From assembly GCA_022750295.1 (NCBI GenBank), contig JAKIVZ010000010.1, forward strand, positions 1-64,000: a stretch of 64,000 nucleotides of DNA, given 5' to 3'. The notes under the pieces are model-generated. The model made no database searches. It was not told where the DNA came from and worked only from the letters and a program-made list of their open reading frames with translations. The DNA is from Candidatus Lutacidiplasma silvani (GTDB lineage: Archaea > Thermoplasmatota > Thermoplasmata > Lutacidiplasmatales > UBA184). Both the position numbers and the translations under genes were made by a program. Of this stretch, positions 22,599 through 31,539 are shown piece after piece. The first letter of the stretch is position 1, and each line of letters opens with the position of its first letter.

Positions 22599-23498
22599 AT
22601 GGTCCGGTCCCCCTCGTTCGGCGACGTGCGTCCCCCGGAGTATGTGGTGGTGTTGTCCGACGTCGACCCTGTGGCCCAGGCCGTTTCCGAGGACCTCGGC
22701 ACGGGATCGGCGACGGGCGACTCGGTGGACGGGGCTCCGCTCCGGCAGCTCTCCGATCGGGTCGTGACGCTCCACCGCTCGGTGGCTCACATCCACGACG
22801 AGCGCCTGGACCTTCGGCTCCCGCAACCGTGGCGCGAATCGCCCCCGACCCTGGTCTTCCCATCGGTCCACCGGAGCGAATCCGGCCACGACGCCCTCAC
22901 GGTCCACCCCCTCGGAAATCCCGGTCCAACCGCCGAGGTCGGGGGCCAACCGGGGGTGCTCGATCCGACGGACCCTCTCCGAATGACCGACGCGCTCCGC
23001 CGGCTCTCCGAGGGGGCGGGGGCCGTCGGATGGCCCGTCTGTTTCGAGGCGACCCATCACGGACCCGAGCTGGAGTTCCCGGCGTTCTTCGTCGAGGTCG
23101 GGGGGCAGGATCCGGATCATCCGCCGGCGGCGGCGACCCGATTGATCGCGGCGGTCGTCCGCGAGCTCATTCCGGACACTACCGACCGCGTCGTTCTGGG
23201 CGTCGGGGGAGGCCACTACGCGCCCCACTTCACCGACCTTGCCCTTCGGCGGTCGCTCGCGTTCGGCCACATCCTGCCACGCCACGTGCTGGACGGGCTT
23301 CTCCCGGCGACGGCCGGGAGGGCGTGGAGGGGCACCCCCGGGGCCCAAGGGGCCGTGTACGCCCGCGCGGCCGATTCCGAGCGGGCGGTCGCCCGGGAAT
23401 GGGGGGCCCGATTTCGAGAAGCCGACGCGCCGCGGCGCGAGGGGCGGACTATTCCGACGTCGCCACGGTCCGGCGACGATCGTTCCGCTGGTACATGA
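22599..23498 (+). CDS. dtdA: D-aminoacyl-tRNA deacylase, archaeal type
   Basis: DtdA hydrolyses D-amino acids mistakenly esterified to tRNA. Recognisable blocks are EATHHGPELEFPAFFVEVGG, LGVGGGHYAPHFTDLALRR and FGHILPRHVLDG, holding the conserved His residues and the GGGHYAP motif. The ATG at 22599 gives 299 residues, close to the usual 260-290, with a short basic C-terminal extension. It is divergent from the diphthamide-family gene, so two translation-fidelity functions share an intergenic region. Its last 50 bases overlap the 3' end of the opposing regulator gene. Confidence 0.92.
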   Translation: MVRSPSFGDVRPPEYVVVLSDVDPVAQAVSEDLGTGSATGDSVDGAPLRQLSDRVVTLHRSVAHIHDERLDLRLPQPWRESPPTLVFPSVHRSESGHDALTVHPLGNPGPTAEVGGQPGVLDPTDPLRMTDALRRLSEGAGAVGWPVCFEATHHGPELEFPAFFVEVGGQDPDHPPAAATRLIAAVVRELIPDTTDRVVLGVGGGHYAPHFTDLALRRSLAFGHILPRHVLDGLLPATAGRAWRGTPGAQGAVYARAADSERAVAREWGARFREADAPRREGRTIPTSPRSGDDRSAGT

Positions 23499-23721
23499 TC
23501 GCGCCCGAGCGGTAGACGGCCTTCCCCAGTTTGATGTTCTGGATCGACGCGACGTGAGGCGCCCGCTCGGCAAGCATCATCGATTCGACGATCTGGCGGA
23601 AAAGGGCGCTCTGGTTGATCTCCGGGTGGCGCTCGAGGAACGCGTTCTCCTCGTGGGTGATGGTGATGTTCTTCCGCAGCATCCCGGCAGCATCGCTCGC
23701 GCCTCGGCGCGGACCCGGCAT
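23449..23721 (-). CDS. Ribbon-helix-helix-type small regulator
   Basis: The N-terminal part LRKNITITHEENAFLERHPE followed by INQSALFRQIVESMM (about residues 15-49) reads as a strand plus two helices, as in CopG/MetJ-like DNA-binding proteins. The last 40 residues are basic with no clear fold. The ATG at 23721 is preceded by CGTATATCT on its strand, centred 27 bases upstream, so a leaderless transcript is likely. A second possible start is the ATG 13 codons later. It may regulate itself through the palindrome at 23762-23790. Confidence 0.75.
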   Translation of the reverse strand: MPGPRRGASDAAGMLRKNITITHEENAFLERHPEINQSALFRQIVESMMLAERAPHVASIQNIKLGKAVYRSGAIMYQRNDRRRTVATSE

Positions 23722-23743
23722 GGCTCGCCCATTTGCGTTCGGT

Positions 23744-23752
23744 AGATATACG
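23744..23752 (-). promoter_or_regulatory. TATA box of the RHH regulator gene
   Basis: On the minus strand this reads CGTATATCT, centred 27 bases before the ATG at 23721. Confidence 0.6.
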
Positions 23753-23761
23753 TATGGGTGT

Positions 23762-23790
23762 GGAGTCGTCCAAGGTTATACGACGACTCC
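23762..23790. promoter_or_regulatory. Perfect 9-bp inverted repeat between M16 and RHH genes
   Basis: GGAGTCGTC and GACGACTCC flank an 11-base A/T-rich centre (CAAGGTTATAC). The site lies after the M16 stop and just upstream of the RHH TATA box. It could be an operator for the RHH protein or a 3' hairpin of the M16 transcript. Confidence 0.55.
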
Positions 23791-23802
23791 GAAATCTCCG
23801 AA

Positions 23803-25074
23803 CTAGGGGGCGGTACCGGCGATCACCACCACGGCGTGCGCCGGGTCGTACACCGGGGCGGCGGCCGCTTGGATGGCGACGGTCGAGATCGCGCGCAACC
23901 GTTCGGGCCAGTCGCGCCAGTGTTGTTCGGGGAGGCGGTGGTACGCCGCATCGACGGCCAGTTCATGCGCGTCGGCGGCCGTTTCGAGTGCCAGCGGAAT
24001 CTCGCCGATCGCGCTCTCCCGGATGAGTTCGAGTTCGGGGGTCGGAATCGTCCGCTCGGCGATGGCCCGGACCTCCTTCTCGACCAGCGGGACCACCTGT
24101 GCCGTTCGTTCCGGTCCCGTCCCGGCCTGAGCGGTCCAGTATCCTCCCCATCGCATCGCGTCGAGGTCGCTCGACGCGTGGTACGCGAGCCCCCGTCGTT
24201 CGCGCACGTGTTGGAACAGTCGGTTGAGGAGGCTCCGTCCGCCGAGGACCTCGTTTGCGAGGTACAGCGCCGGGAACGTCGGGTCGTCTCGCGGAGGGGC
24301 GAGCCCGCCGACCCGGATTTCGGTCTGCGTCCGACCAGGCATCGGAACCGACCTCTGCCCGGCACGAACCGGGGGCGCGATGGGGTGTGGCTCGGCGACG
24401 CGCGGCCGTTCGGTCGGGAACTCCGCGAAGAGCCGACGGGCCAGCGCCTCGACGTCCGCGTGCGAGCGGGAAGTGGTGACGACGAGGAACGCCCCCTCCG
24501 TCGAGGTTTGGGCCCGGTGGAAACCGACGACGTCCGCCCGCCGGATCCGTCCGATCGTTGCTCGGGTCCCGAGCCCGGTCTCGCGGTACGGGTGGCCTGC
24601 CGGGAAGAGGGAGTGCAGGAGTTCCCGTTCGGCCCGGCTCGCCGGCTGGGTGGCCTCGCGAAGCTGGCGCTCCCGGACCTGGCGACGGACGCGTTCGAGA
24701 TCGTCCGGGTCGAACCGCGGACGGAGGACCACATCCGCGAGGATCGCGAGGAGCGGTTCGAGCTCGGACGCCGGCCCGGAGACGGCGAGTTCGTTCGACT
24801 CCGGGGCGCAGTGCCGGTGGATCGAACCTCCGCATCGGTCCAGTTCCCGGGCCAGGGCCACGCGGTCGCGTCGACCCGCGGCGCTCGGGGCGAGGAGGCT
24901 CGCAACGACCGCGGTACCCGCCCGCCCCGCCGCGTCGTACGCCCAACCCGCGGGCCCGACGTAGGTCGCGGCGAACCCGGCCGAGCCGACGGGCGCCGGT
25001 TGTCGGACGATCGTGAGTCCGTCGGCCCGCAGCGATCGGGAAATCACGAGGGGGTCGGTACGGTCACTCGGCAT
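23803..25074 (-). CDS. M16-family peptidase-like protein, catalytically degenerate
   Basis: This 423-residue protein has the two-domain M16 layout. The first half includes LVISRSLRADGLTIVRQPAP and ELDRCGGSIHRHCAPESNEL; the second includes GLAPPRDDPTFPALYLANEV then LGGRSLLNRLFQHVRERRGL, the conserved C-domain signature with RGL. The HxxEH zinc motif is absent where it should occur. It therefore probably pairs with the active partner encoded 11 bases overlapping upstream, as in heterodimeric M16B peptidases such as mitochondrial processing peptidase. Start ATG at 25074 lies inside the partner's 3' end. Confidence 0.88.
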   Translation of the reverse strand: MPSDRTDPLVISRSLRADGLTIVRQPAPVGSAGFAATYVGPAGWAYDAAGRAGTAVVASLLAPSAAGRRDRVALARELDRCGGSIHRHCAPESNELAVSGPASELEPLLAILADVVLRPRFDPDDLERVRRQVRERQLREATQPASRAERELLHSLFPAGHPYRETGLGTRATIGRIRRADVVGFHRAQTSTEGAFLVVTTSRSHADVEALARRLFAEFPTERPRVAEPHPIAPPVRAGQRSVPMPGRTQTEIRVGGLAPPRDDPTFPALYLANEVLGGRSLLNRLFQHVRERRGLAYHASSDLDAMRWGGYWTAQAGTGPERTAQVVPLVEKEVRAIAERTIPTPELELIRESAIGEIPLALETAADAHELAVDAAYHRLPEQHWRDWPERLRAISTVAIQAAAAPVYDPAHAVVVIAGTAP

Positions 25075-26383
25075 GGGACTCCTGACCCGGGAGGTAGCGG
25101 ACGACGACCCGGCGCCCGGGGGCGAACAGCTGGGTCGCCTGGCGTTGGACGTCGGACCGACGGACCCGGAGGATCTTCTGCAGGATGCGGGACTCGAACT
25201 CAGGGCTCCCGAGGATCGCGAAATAGCCGAGCCGGAATCCGACGCGTGAAGCCCCCTCGTACGAGAGCTCCGCGCCCCGACGTACCTTGGTCCGCGCATC
25301 CTCGAGCTCCGTGGCCGTCGGGCCGTCGTGCGCGAGCCGCGCCCCTTCCTTCTCGACCGCGGCCTCCAGACGGTCGAGCGCGACTCCACCGGCCGCTTGG
25401 ACGGACACGGTGAATAACGCCGGGTGAACCCGGGGGCGGAACTCGCTCGTCGCGCGGACGGCGAGGCCGGTGTCGACGAGGCCCCGGTACAGACGGGACG
25501 ATGGATGCTCTCCAGCGCGCCCCCAGGAGGCGCCCGCCGAGAACAGACGGGTCTCCCCGCCGAGGACGACATCCAGCATGATCGTCGCCGGGGTGGCGGG
25601 GTCATCGATCGACGGCGCCCGCCATCCGAACGCGAGGAGCGGGGTCGTTCCGGGTCCCCGCAAGGTCGCGGACCGGTCTCCGTTCTGGGCGGGCTCGACC
25701 TCTCGGACAACCGGGTCGGCGCCCACCCTCGGGAGTTTCCCAAAGGTTCGGCGGACCGTCCGTTCGATCTCCGCCGCCTCGAACCCGCCGGCGATGACGA
25801 GGACGGCGTTCCTCGGTCCGTAATATTTCTGGTAGTACGCGCGGAGGGCGGCCGGGGTCAGGGATCGAATGTCCTCCTTCCGGCCGAGCGGGTCCCACCG
25901 GTACGGGTGATGGCGGAACGCCAGGAGGTAGAGCTCCTCCTCGGTTCGGTACTCGGGCCAGTTCTCGTCCCCCTCCCGCTCGGACCGGATGACGGTCCGC
26001 TCCCGCTCGACCTCCCGGTCGGCGAGGAAGGCTCGGGTCATTCGGTCCGCCTCGATCGCGAGCGGGATCGCCAGCTTCTCTCGGGGGACGGTCGCGAAGT
26101 AGGCGGTGAAATCGGTGTCCGTGAACGCGTTCAGGGTTCCCCCGGCCTCGACGACGGCCCGGTCGATGGCCCCCTTCGCGTAATTCGGGGACCCCTGGAA
26201 CAGCATGTGCTCCACCCAATGGGACGCGCCCGTCACACCGGGCCACTCGTTCTTCGAGCCGACCCGGTACCAGACCCAGACGCTCGCGGTCGGGCTCTCG
26301 GCCCGGGGGGCCAGAAACACCTCGAGACCGTTCGCGAGCCGGAACCGCCGGGTCCCCGTCGGTGGCCCTCCGGTCCTCGGCAT
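25064..26383 (-). CDS. M16-family zinc peptidase, catalytic subunit
   Basis: This protein carries the inverted zinc motif HxxEH in GASHWVEHMLFQG, then the FTDTDFTAYFATVPRE strand and a downstream Glu-rich helix REVERERTVIRSEREGDENW that supplies the third metal ligand. The second domain has FGWRAPSIDDPATPATIMLD. Such enzymes degrade or process peptides. The preferred start is ATG at 26383, because TTATAAG lies 25 bases upstream. The frame is open 15 codons further. It overlaps the degenerate partner by 11 bases, supporting an obligate pair. Confidence 0.9.
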   Translation of the reverse strand: MPRTGGPPTGTRRFRLANGLEVFLAPRAESPTASVWVWYRVGSKNEWPGVTGASHWVEHMLFQGSPNYAKGAIDRAVVEAGGTLNAFTDTDFTAYFATVPREKLAIPLAIEADRMTRAFLADREVERERTVIRSEREGDENWPEYRTEEELYLLAFRHHPYRWDPLGRKEDIRSLTPAALRAYYQKYYGPRNAVLVIAGGFEAAEIERTVRRTFGKLPRVGADPVVREVEPAQNGDRSATLRGPGTTPLLAFGWRAPSIDDPATPATIMLDVVLGGETRLFSAGASWGRAGEHPSSRLYRGLVDTGLAVRATSEFRPRVHPALFTVSVQAAGGVALDRLEAAVEKEGARLAHDGPTATELEDARTKVRRGAELSYEGASRVGFRLGYFAILGSPEFESRILQKILRVRRSDVQRQATQLFAPGRRVVVRYLPGQESHAE

Positions 26384-26404
26384 CACCGTCGGGACGCCGC
26401 CCGG

Positions 26405-26411
26405 CTTATAA
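26405..26411 (-). promoter_or_regulatory. TATA box of the M16 operon
   Basis: On the minus strand this reads TTATAAG, centred about 25 bases before the ATG at 26383. That spacing implies a leaderless mRNA and supports the internal start chosen for the peptidase. Confidence 0.65.
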
Positions 26412-26478
26412 CCGCCGACGAACGCCAACGCCAGCCCTCTCGATACCGTTATCCCCGTCGACCTTCCATCGGGGCCGC

Positions 26479-27327
26479 GTGCAGCCGTGGCTCCGCCTTG
26501 TGCGGGTCGGCAACACGTCGACCGCGCTCGCCGGAACCATCGTGGGTGGGCTCGCGGCGAGGGGGGCGGGGATTCCCCTCGCGCCGTCGTTCTGGACCTT
26601 CCTCGTGCTCGCGGCCGTTTCGACGGCGTGCGTCACCGCCGGAGGGAACGTCGTGAACGACGTCCTCGACCGCGAGTCCGACCGCGTGAATCACCCCGAC
26701 CGCCCGATCGTGACGGGAGCTATCTCGCCGGGGGCGGCCCGGTTCGGGGGAGCGGCCCTGTTCGTCGTCGGGACGGCGGCCATGGTCCCGGTCGCCCTCC
26801 GCGCCCCGCTCGTCGCCGTGCTCTTCGTCGCGGCGGTCGCAGCGTTGCTCGGCTACGAGTTTCGGCTCAAGTCCGAGGGGTTCGTCGGGAACCTCCTCGT
26901 GGCGTTTCTCACGGGCGCCGTGTTCCTCTACGGGGGGGCGGCCGTGGGGAATCCCCTCGTCGTCGCCCCCTTCGCCGTGATGGCGTTTGGGGCGACGCTG
27001 AGCCGCGAGGTCATCAAGGACATGGAGGACGCGGAGGGCGACCGCGACCGCCGGACCCTGCCGAGGGTCCGCGGGTTCGGCGTCGCGACCGGGGTCGCCC
27101 GCGTCGCGGTCGCGCTCGCGATCGTCCTCAGCCCGGTTCCCCTCGTCACGGTCCTTTCCCTCTCGTCGGTCGCGGGGATTATGTATCTCGCGCTGGTGGG
27201 CGCCGCCGATGCGTTGTTCGTCGTCTCGGTGCTGTGGCTCCCCCAGCGGCTCCACCGGGAGCAGACGATCAGCAAGGGCGCCATGACCGTGGCCCTCCTG
27301 GCCTTCCTCGCCGCGGCGTTCCGGTAG
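26479..27327 (+). CDS. DGGGP synthase (UbiA-type prenyltransferase)
   Basis: This polytopic enzyme transfers the second geranylgeranyl group to GGGP, making the archaeol backbone. The first Asp-rich motif is NDVLDRESD (about 60-68) within GGNVVNDVLDRESDRVNHPD; the second is REVIKDMEDAEGD. About eight or nine hydrophobic helices are visible. The GTG at 26479 (VQPWLRLVRVGN) is the natural start because the family begins just before this amphipathic segment; the longer frame overlaps the divergent peptidase promoter. Eight bases separate it from GGGP synthase, the preceding step in the pathway. Confidence 0.92.
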   Translation: MQPWLRLVRVGNTSTALAGTIVGGLAARGAGIPLAPSFWTFLVLAAVSTACVTAGGNVVNDVLDRESDRVNHPDRPIVTGAISPGAARFGGAALFVVGTAAMVPVALRAPLVAVLFVAAVAALLGYEFRLKSEGFVGNLLVAFLTGAVFLYGGAAVGNPLVVAPFAVMAFGATLSREVIKDMEDAEGDRDRRTLPRVRGFGVATGVARVAVALAIVLSPVPLVTVLSLSSVAGIMYLALVGAADALFVVSVLWLPQRLHREQTISKGAMTVALLAFLAAAFR

Positions 27328-27335
27328 TGGGAACG

Positions 27336-28085
27336 ATGGGTCGGGTGCTCGACGGGCTCAACGAGAAGCTCCGCTCCGGACCGCTCCATTTCACGCTCAT
27401 CGACCCGGACAAGTCCCCGGGGGCGAGGGCCGCCGAGATCGCGCAGGGGGCCATCGAGCTTGGCTCCGACGCGATCCTGCTCGGTGGTTCGACCGGGATC
27501 TCTCGGGCCAAGATGGGCGAGGCGGCCCGCGCGGTGAAGGGGGCGGTATCGGTCCCGGTGATCATCTTCCCGGAGGGGCCGTCGTCGTTGACCGAGGCCG
27601 CCGACGCGGTTCTCTTCATGAGTCTTCTCAATTCGCGGCGGCTCGACCTGGTGATCCGCGTCCATGCCCTCGCGGCGCCGGTGATCCGGCAGATGAATCT
27701 CGAGGCGATTCCGCTCGGCTACCTCGTCATCGCCCCCGGGATGCGGGTGGGCGAAGTCGGGGAGGTCGATGCCGTTCCCCGGGACGCGGCGCCCATCGCC
27801 GTCGGCTACGCCCTCGCCGCCGAGATGCTCGGGATGGGGATGGTCTACCTGGAGGCCGGCTCCGGGGCGCCGTCCCCGGTTCCGACGGAGATGATCCGCG
27901 CCGTCCGAGCGTCGCTCCGGATCCCCCTCATCGTCGGCGGCGGGATTCGGACCGCCGGCGATGCGCGCGAAGTGCTCGAGGCCGGCGCCCAGATCCTCGT
28001 GACGGGAAGCGTCACCGAGGAGGAGGGGATCGCCGGAGGATTCCGGGGAATCCTCGGGGAGGTGCGGCGTGCCCGCGGACGATGA
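27336..28085 (+). CDS. Geranylgeranylglyceryl phosphate synthase (PcrB/GGGPS)
   Basis: GGGPS joins sn-glycerol-1-phosphate to geranylgeranyl diphosphate, the first committed step of archaeal ether lipids. The TIM-barrel signature is clear: FTLIDPDKSPG (about 20-30), ILLGGSTGIS (about 46-55), PLGYLVIAPGMRVGE, MVYLEAGSGAP and PLIVGGGIRTAGDA with phosphate-binding Gly residues, then LVTGSVTEE. Length 249 is normal. The gene overlaps the DUF2070 gene by 17 bases and follows the DGGGP synthase gene closely, so three membrane-related genes are co-transcribed. Confidence 0.95.
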   Translation: MGRVLDGLNEKLRSGPLHFTLIDPDKSPGARAAEIAQGAIELGSDAILLGGSTGISRAKMGEAARAVKGAVSVPVIIFPEGPSSLTEAADAVLFMSLLNSRRLDLVIRVHALAAPVIRQMNLEAIPLGYLVIAPGMRVGEVGEVDAVPRDAAPIAVGYALAAEMLGMGMVYLEAGSGAPSPVPTEMIRAVRASLRIPLIVGGGIRTAGDAREVLEAGAQILVTGSVTEEEGIAGGFRGILGEVRRARGR

Positions 28086-29880
28086 CCCTGCCGAAGCGTT
28101 TCGGGAACCCCGCTACACGCGCCTCCTCGTTCGGGCCCCGTCGCTCGCCCTCTGCGTCGGGTACGCGGCGCTCGCGGCGGTAGCGACCGCCGCCCTCGCG
28201 GCATTCCCTGACCTCCGCGGGATCGAGTTCCTTCCCGTCCTCGCCTTCGTCTTTCTCGGCCCGGCGCTCCTCGGGGGCCTCCTCACGGTCCCGCTGGCCG
28301 AGGCGCTCGGCGGACGCCTATCGTGGCGACGGTCGTTCCTCTTGGCGGCCACCGCCGCGGCGGTCCCGCTGCCGATTCTGCTCACCGAACGAATCGCCGT
28401 GTTCGCCGTTCCGGGCCTCGCTCCGCCGGCCGGCGCGTTCCTGCTGTTCTTGCTGGGCCCTGTCCTCTGGTTCCGCCACATGAGCCTTTTCGGGCTCTCC
28501 CGGCCGGACCACCTGCGGTCCCTTCCTGCCTCCGTGATTCAGCCGCTCCTCTCCTTTCTCGGGGTTCTGGTCATCGTCCACGTGACCGGTCCCCTCGTCC
28601 TCGAGGGCGGGGCGTTCCTGGTCCTTGGATTCCTCGGCTGCGCCCTCCTTCTCCGGGTGGCGGACCGTCCGCTTCGGCGTGAGTTCGGTACCTCCGGGGT
28701 CGCGCTCATCCGCCCGGTCTTGGACCACATCAATCTTCGGGACCCGGGGGCGACCGCGGAGCTCGAGCGGTTCTTCGACCGGTTCTCCGTCCCTGCCGAC
28801 CTGCGTCTCACGCTGATCGGAATCCGGTCGGGGGGCCGGACGAAGGCCACGATCGTCCTCCCGACGGTCCACCCGGGCCCGTTCGCCGCGCTCGGCGCCT
28901 CCGACCTCCCCCGGAAACTTGCCGACCGCCTCGGACCGGAGGCCGGGATGGTCTTCGCCCCCCACACGCCGTGCAATCACGACCTCGACCTCCCGACCGA
29001 GGCCGAGGTGGCGAGGGTCGGGGACGCGGCCGTCGCTCTCCTCCGCTCCCTTCCGGTCGTGGGGAGTTCGCTCGCCGGCCCGCTCGTCCGAAGTTCGGCC
29101 GACTCGTTCGCTCGCGGGCAGCGGCTGGGAGATGCGGTCCTCGTCACCGTGACGCAGGCCCCGGCCCCGACCGACGATATCGACTTCGCGATCGTCGACC
29201 CGCTGGTTCGCGCTTCGGCCGAGCGGTCTCCGCGGCTCGCGCTCATCGATGCCCACAACTCGTACGTCGAGGGCCAGGGGGACCTCACCTATGCGACGCC
29301 GAACGCCGAGAAGCTCCGGCGCGACATCGGGGCCGCCGCCGCGGCGGCCGAAGCGGCCACGGTCAACGGGCCGTTCCGGTTTGGGGTCGCGGCCCGGACC
29401 AACTACTCGCTCCAGGCTCACGGGATCGGTCCGACCGGGATCCGCGCGTGGGTGATCGAGGTGGCGGGGAAGCGCAGCGCCCACGTCCTCATCGACGGGA
29501 ACAACCTGATCCTCGGATTGCGGGCCCCGATCCTCGAAGCGCTCGCCCCGCTCGTCACCGAGGCCGAAGTGATGACGACCGACAATCACATCGTGCACGA
29601 GGTCGACGGCGGGATCAACCCCGTTGGAGAGCGGTACCCGGGGCCCGCGCTCGCCCGGGACGTGAAGGCGGTCGTCGAAGCGGCGATCGCCGACCTGAGC
29701 GAGGCGACGGCGGCGAGCGGGTCGGTCGGGATCCCATCGGTCCGAGTCCTCCAACCGGCGTGGACCCAACGACTTTTGACCTCCCTCGGGGACACCGTGT
29801 CGGTGTTCGGGACCATGCTCCTCACCACCTACCTGCTCGTCGTCGCGAGCTCCCTCGTCGTTCTCCAGAGCGTGCACTGA
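28069..29880 (+). CDS. DUF2070 family membrane protein, 603 aa
   Basis: This archaea-specific family has no assigned reaction. Residues 1-200 hold about six to seven membrane helices. The C-terminal 380 residues form a cytoplasmic enzyme-like domain with conserved-looking His/Asp motifs (VLPTVHPGPFAALGASDLPR, APHTPCNHDLDLPTE, LALIDAHNSYVEGQGD, VMTTDNHIVHEVDGGINPVG), and one further helix lies near the end (FGTMLLTTYLLVVASSLVVL). The His/Asp motifs suggest a metal hydrolase. Position inside a lipid operon, overlapping GGGPS by 17 bases, makes a lipid-related role plausible but unproven. Start is GTG at 28069. Confidence 0.85.
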   Translation: MPADDDPAEAFREPRYTRLLVRAPSLALCVGYAALAAVATAALAAFPDLRGIEFLPVLAFVFLGPALLGGLLTVPLAEALGGRLSWRRSFLLAATAAAVPLPILLTERIAVFAVPGLAPPAGAFLLFLLGPVLWFRHMSLFGLSRPDHLRSLPASVIQPLLSFLGVLVIVHVTGPLVLEGGAFLVLGFLGCALLLRVADRPLRREFGTSGVALIRPVLDHINLRDPGATAELERFFDRFSVPADLRLTLIGIRSGGRTKATIVLPTVHPGPFAALGASDLPRKLADRLGPEAGMVFAPHTPCNHDLDLPTEAEVARVGDAAVALLRSLPVVGSSLAGPLVRSSADSFARGQRLGDAVLVTVTQAPAPTDDIDFAIVDPLVRASAERSPRLALIDAHNSYVEGQGDLTYATPNAEKLRRDIGAAAAAAEAATVNGPFRFGVAARTNYSLQAHGIGPTGIRAWVIEVAGKRSAHVLIDGNNLILGLRAPILEALAPLVTEAEVMTTDNHIVHEVDGGINPVGERYPGPALARDVKAVVEAAIADLSEATAASGSVGIPSVRVLQPAWTQRLLTSLGDTVSVFGTMLLTTYLLVVASSLVVLQSVH

Positions 29881-29889
29881 GGGAGCGAA

Positions 29890-31524
29890 ATGGACGACGT
29901 CGGAGCCGGGGAACCGCTCTCCCGAGCCGCGGCGGACGCGCTGGGCGACGCCGACGCGCTCCGTCTCCTCGCCGAATTGGTGGCCATCGCTCCTACGAAC
30001 CTCGAAGACCCGCTTCACGGCCGGTACGAGAAGCCCCGGTATCGTCGGGCCGCCGACCGGATCGTCCGGGCCGCCCGGGACCGGGGACTCGCCACGCGGC
30101 TCTTCGACCCGGTCGTCGACGGGCCCCCCGCCCCCGAGCTCCGAGGGATCCCGCGGCCGAACGTGGTGATCGACCTCGACGTGGGGGCGCCGAAGACGGT
30201 CCTGATCCTCGCCCATTACGACGTCGTGCCGGTGCCGGTCGAGCAGCTGGGTCGCTGGAAGTCGCCGCCGCATACGTTGACGTACCGGTCGAACGGCCGG
30301 CTCTACGGACGTGGGTCGAACGACGACCTCGGCAGCGGGGTCGTCGCGAGCCTGCTGGCGATGCAACGGATGGCCGCCGGGCCGGCTCCCCCGGCCAACG
30401 TTCGGTTGCTCGCCTGCTGCGACGAGGAGACCGGCGGAGCGGGGGGCGTGGAGCGTCTGAAGGCCCACGACGAGGCCCTTCCGGAGGAGGACCCGTCCCG
30501 GTTCCTCCGGGGCGAGGTCGCGCTCATCCCCGACGGCAGCCCCCACGCGACCGCCGGCTCGTCCGGACTGGTCTTCCTGGACGCGAGTTTCGGCACCGTC
30601 CCCACGCTGACCGAAACGCTCCGGTACGGCACGACCCTGATCGCGCTCCACGATCTTGCGAAGACCTGGAAGTCGGTGTACCGGTCCCCGGACTGGCCCG
30701 ACCACGGCGCTCCCGAGCCGGTCGTGACGGGCCGGGCGACCCTCACCAAATTCGACATCGACCCGACTCCCGCGGTTCCCGGCGCCGCGTTCGTCGTCGC
30801 GGCCCACGCCGAGACGGACGCGGCGAATCAGATCGCCCAATCGGTCACGGTCGTGTTCGGGGGGGACGGCACGGCGGTCGAGGCGGCGGTTCGCGGGCTG
30901 GAGGCGGACGTCCGGCCCCCGTTCACCGTCGTGCCCGCCGCCGGGACGGCGCTCCAGGTTCCGGCCTCCGCCCGAGCGGTCCAGGTCGTCGGGGTGAGCG
31001 CGCACGGTGGGTACCCCCACCGAGGGGCCAACCCGGTCCCCGAGTGCCTCCGACTGCTCGAGCTCGCGAGCCGCGCGGGCCGAATCTCCTCGGACCACCG
31101 GTCGGCCGCGACGTTCTCGGTCGACCTCCGTCTCCTCCCGGAGATGGAGCTCGCCGCGGGCCGGGACGTCGTCCTCTCGACGTTGCGGGCCACGCTCGCG
31201 ACGTCCCTCCCGACCGCTCGGGCCGAGGCTCCCGAGATCCGCGCCCGAGGCGGGTACCACCTTTCCCCGACCCACCCGATGGTCCTCCACCTCGAACGGC
31301 TGTGCGCCGACCTGTTCGGCGCGCCGGGCGTCTTCGGGGAGTACGGCGGGACCGACGCGAGCTCGCTCGAGGGTCTCCGCACGCCCGCCGGGGCTCCGCT
31401 CCCCGCCCTCGTCTTCGGGAGCATGGATCGGGAGTCGCACATCCACGAGGCGGAGGAGAGCGCCGACCCCCGGGAGATCGCGAAGGTGGCCACGCTCCTC
31501 GAACGGTTCGTCCGCGAAGGGTAG
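29890..31524 (+). CDS. M20-family metallopeptidase (ArgE/DapE-like)
   Basis: This 544-residue protein shows the zinc-ligand motifs of M20 peptidases: ILAHYDVVPVP (His and Asp), GRGSNDDLGSGVVASLLAM (bridging Asp), CDEETGGAGG (catalytic Glu pair) and, near the C-terminus, HIHEAEES. The dimerisation domain is in the middle (VVGVSAHGGYPHRGANP). Substrates in the family include dipeptides, N-acyl amino acids and acyl-ornithine; nothing here decides. It follows DUF2070 by nine bases. It is longer than typical ArgE, by an N-terminal and an inter-domain extension. Confidence 0.88.
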   Translation: MDDVGAGEPLSRAAADALGDADALRLLAELVAIAPTNLEDPLHGRYEKPRYRRAADRIVRAARDRGLATRLFDPVVDGPPAPELRGIPRPNVVIDLDVGAPKTVLILAHYDVVPVPVEQLGRWKSPPHTLTYRSNGRLYGRGSNDDLGSGVVASLLAMQRMAAGPAPPANVRLLACCDEETGGAGGVERLKAHDEALPEEDPSRFLRGEVALIPDGSPHATAGSSGLVFLDASFGTVPTLTETLRYGTTLIALHDLAKTWKSVYRSPDWPDHGAPEPVVTGRATLTKFDIDPTPAVPGAAFVVAAHAETDAANQIAQSVTVVFGGDGTAVEAAVRGLEADVRPPFTVVPAAGTALQVPASARAVQVVGVSAHGGYPHRGANPVPECLRLLELASRAGRISSDHRSAATFSVDLRLLPEMELAAGRDVVLSTLRATLATSLPTARAEAPEIRARGGYHLSPTHPMVLHLERLCADLFGAPGVFGEYGGTDASSLEGLRTPAGAPLPALVFGSMDRESHIHEAEESADPREIAKVATLLERFVREG

Positions 31525-31539
31525 GGGGAACGGACCTCC

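Noticed and set aside
21762-23573. Minus-strand 603-codon frame over dtdA
   Set aside because: It is a shadow with Arg/Gly/Pro-rich composition. The Dph6-family and DtdA genes explain the interval.
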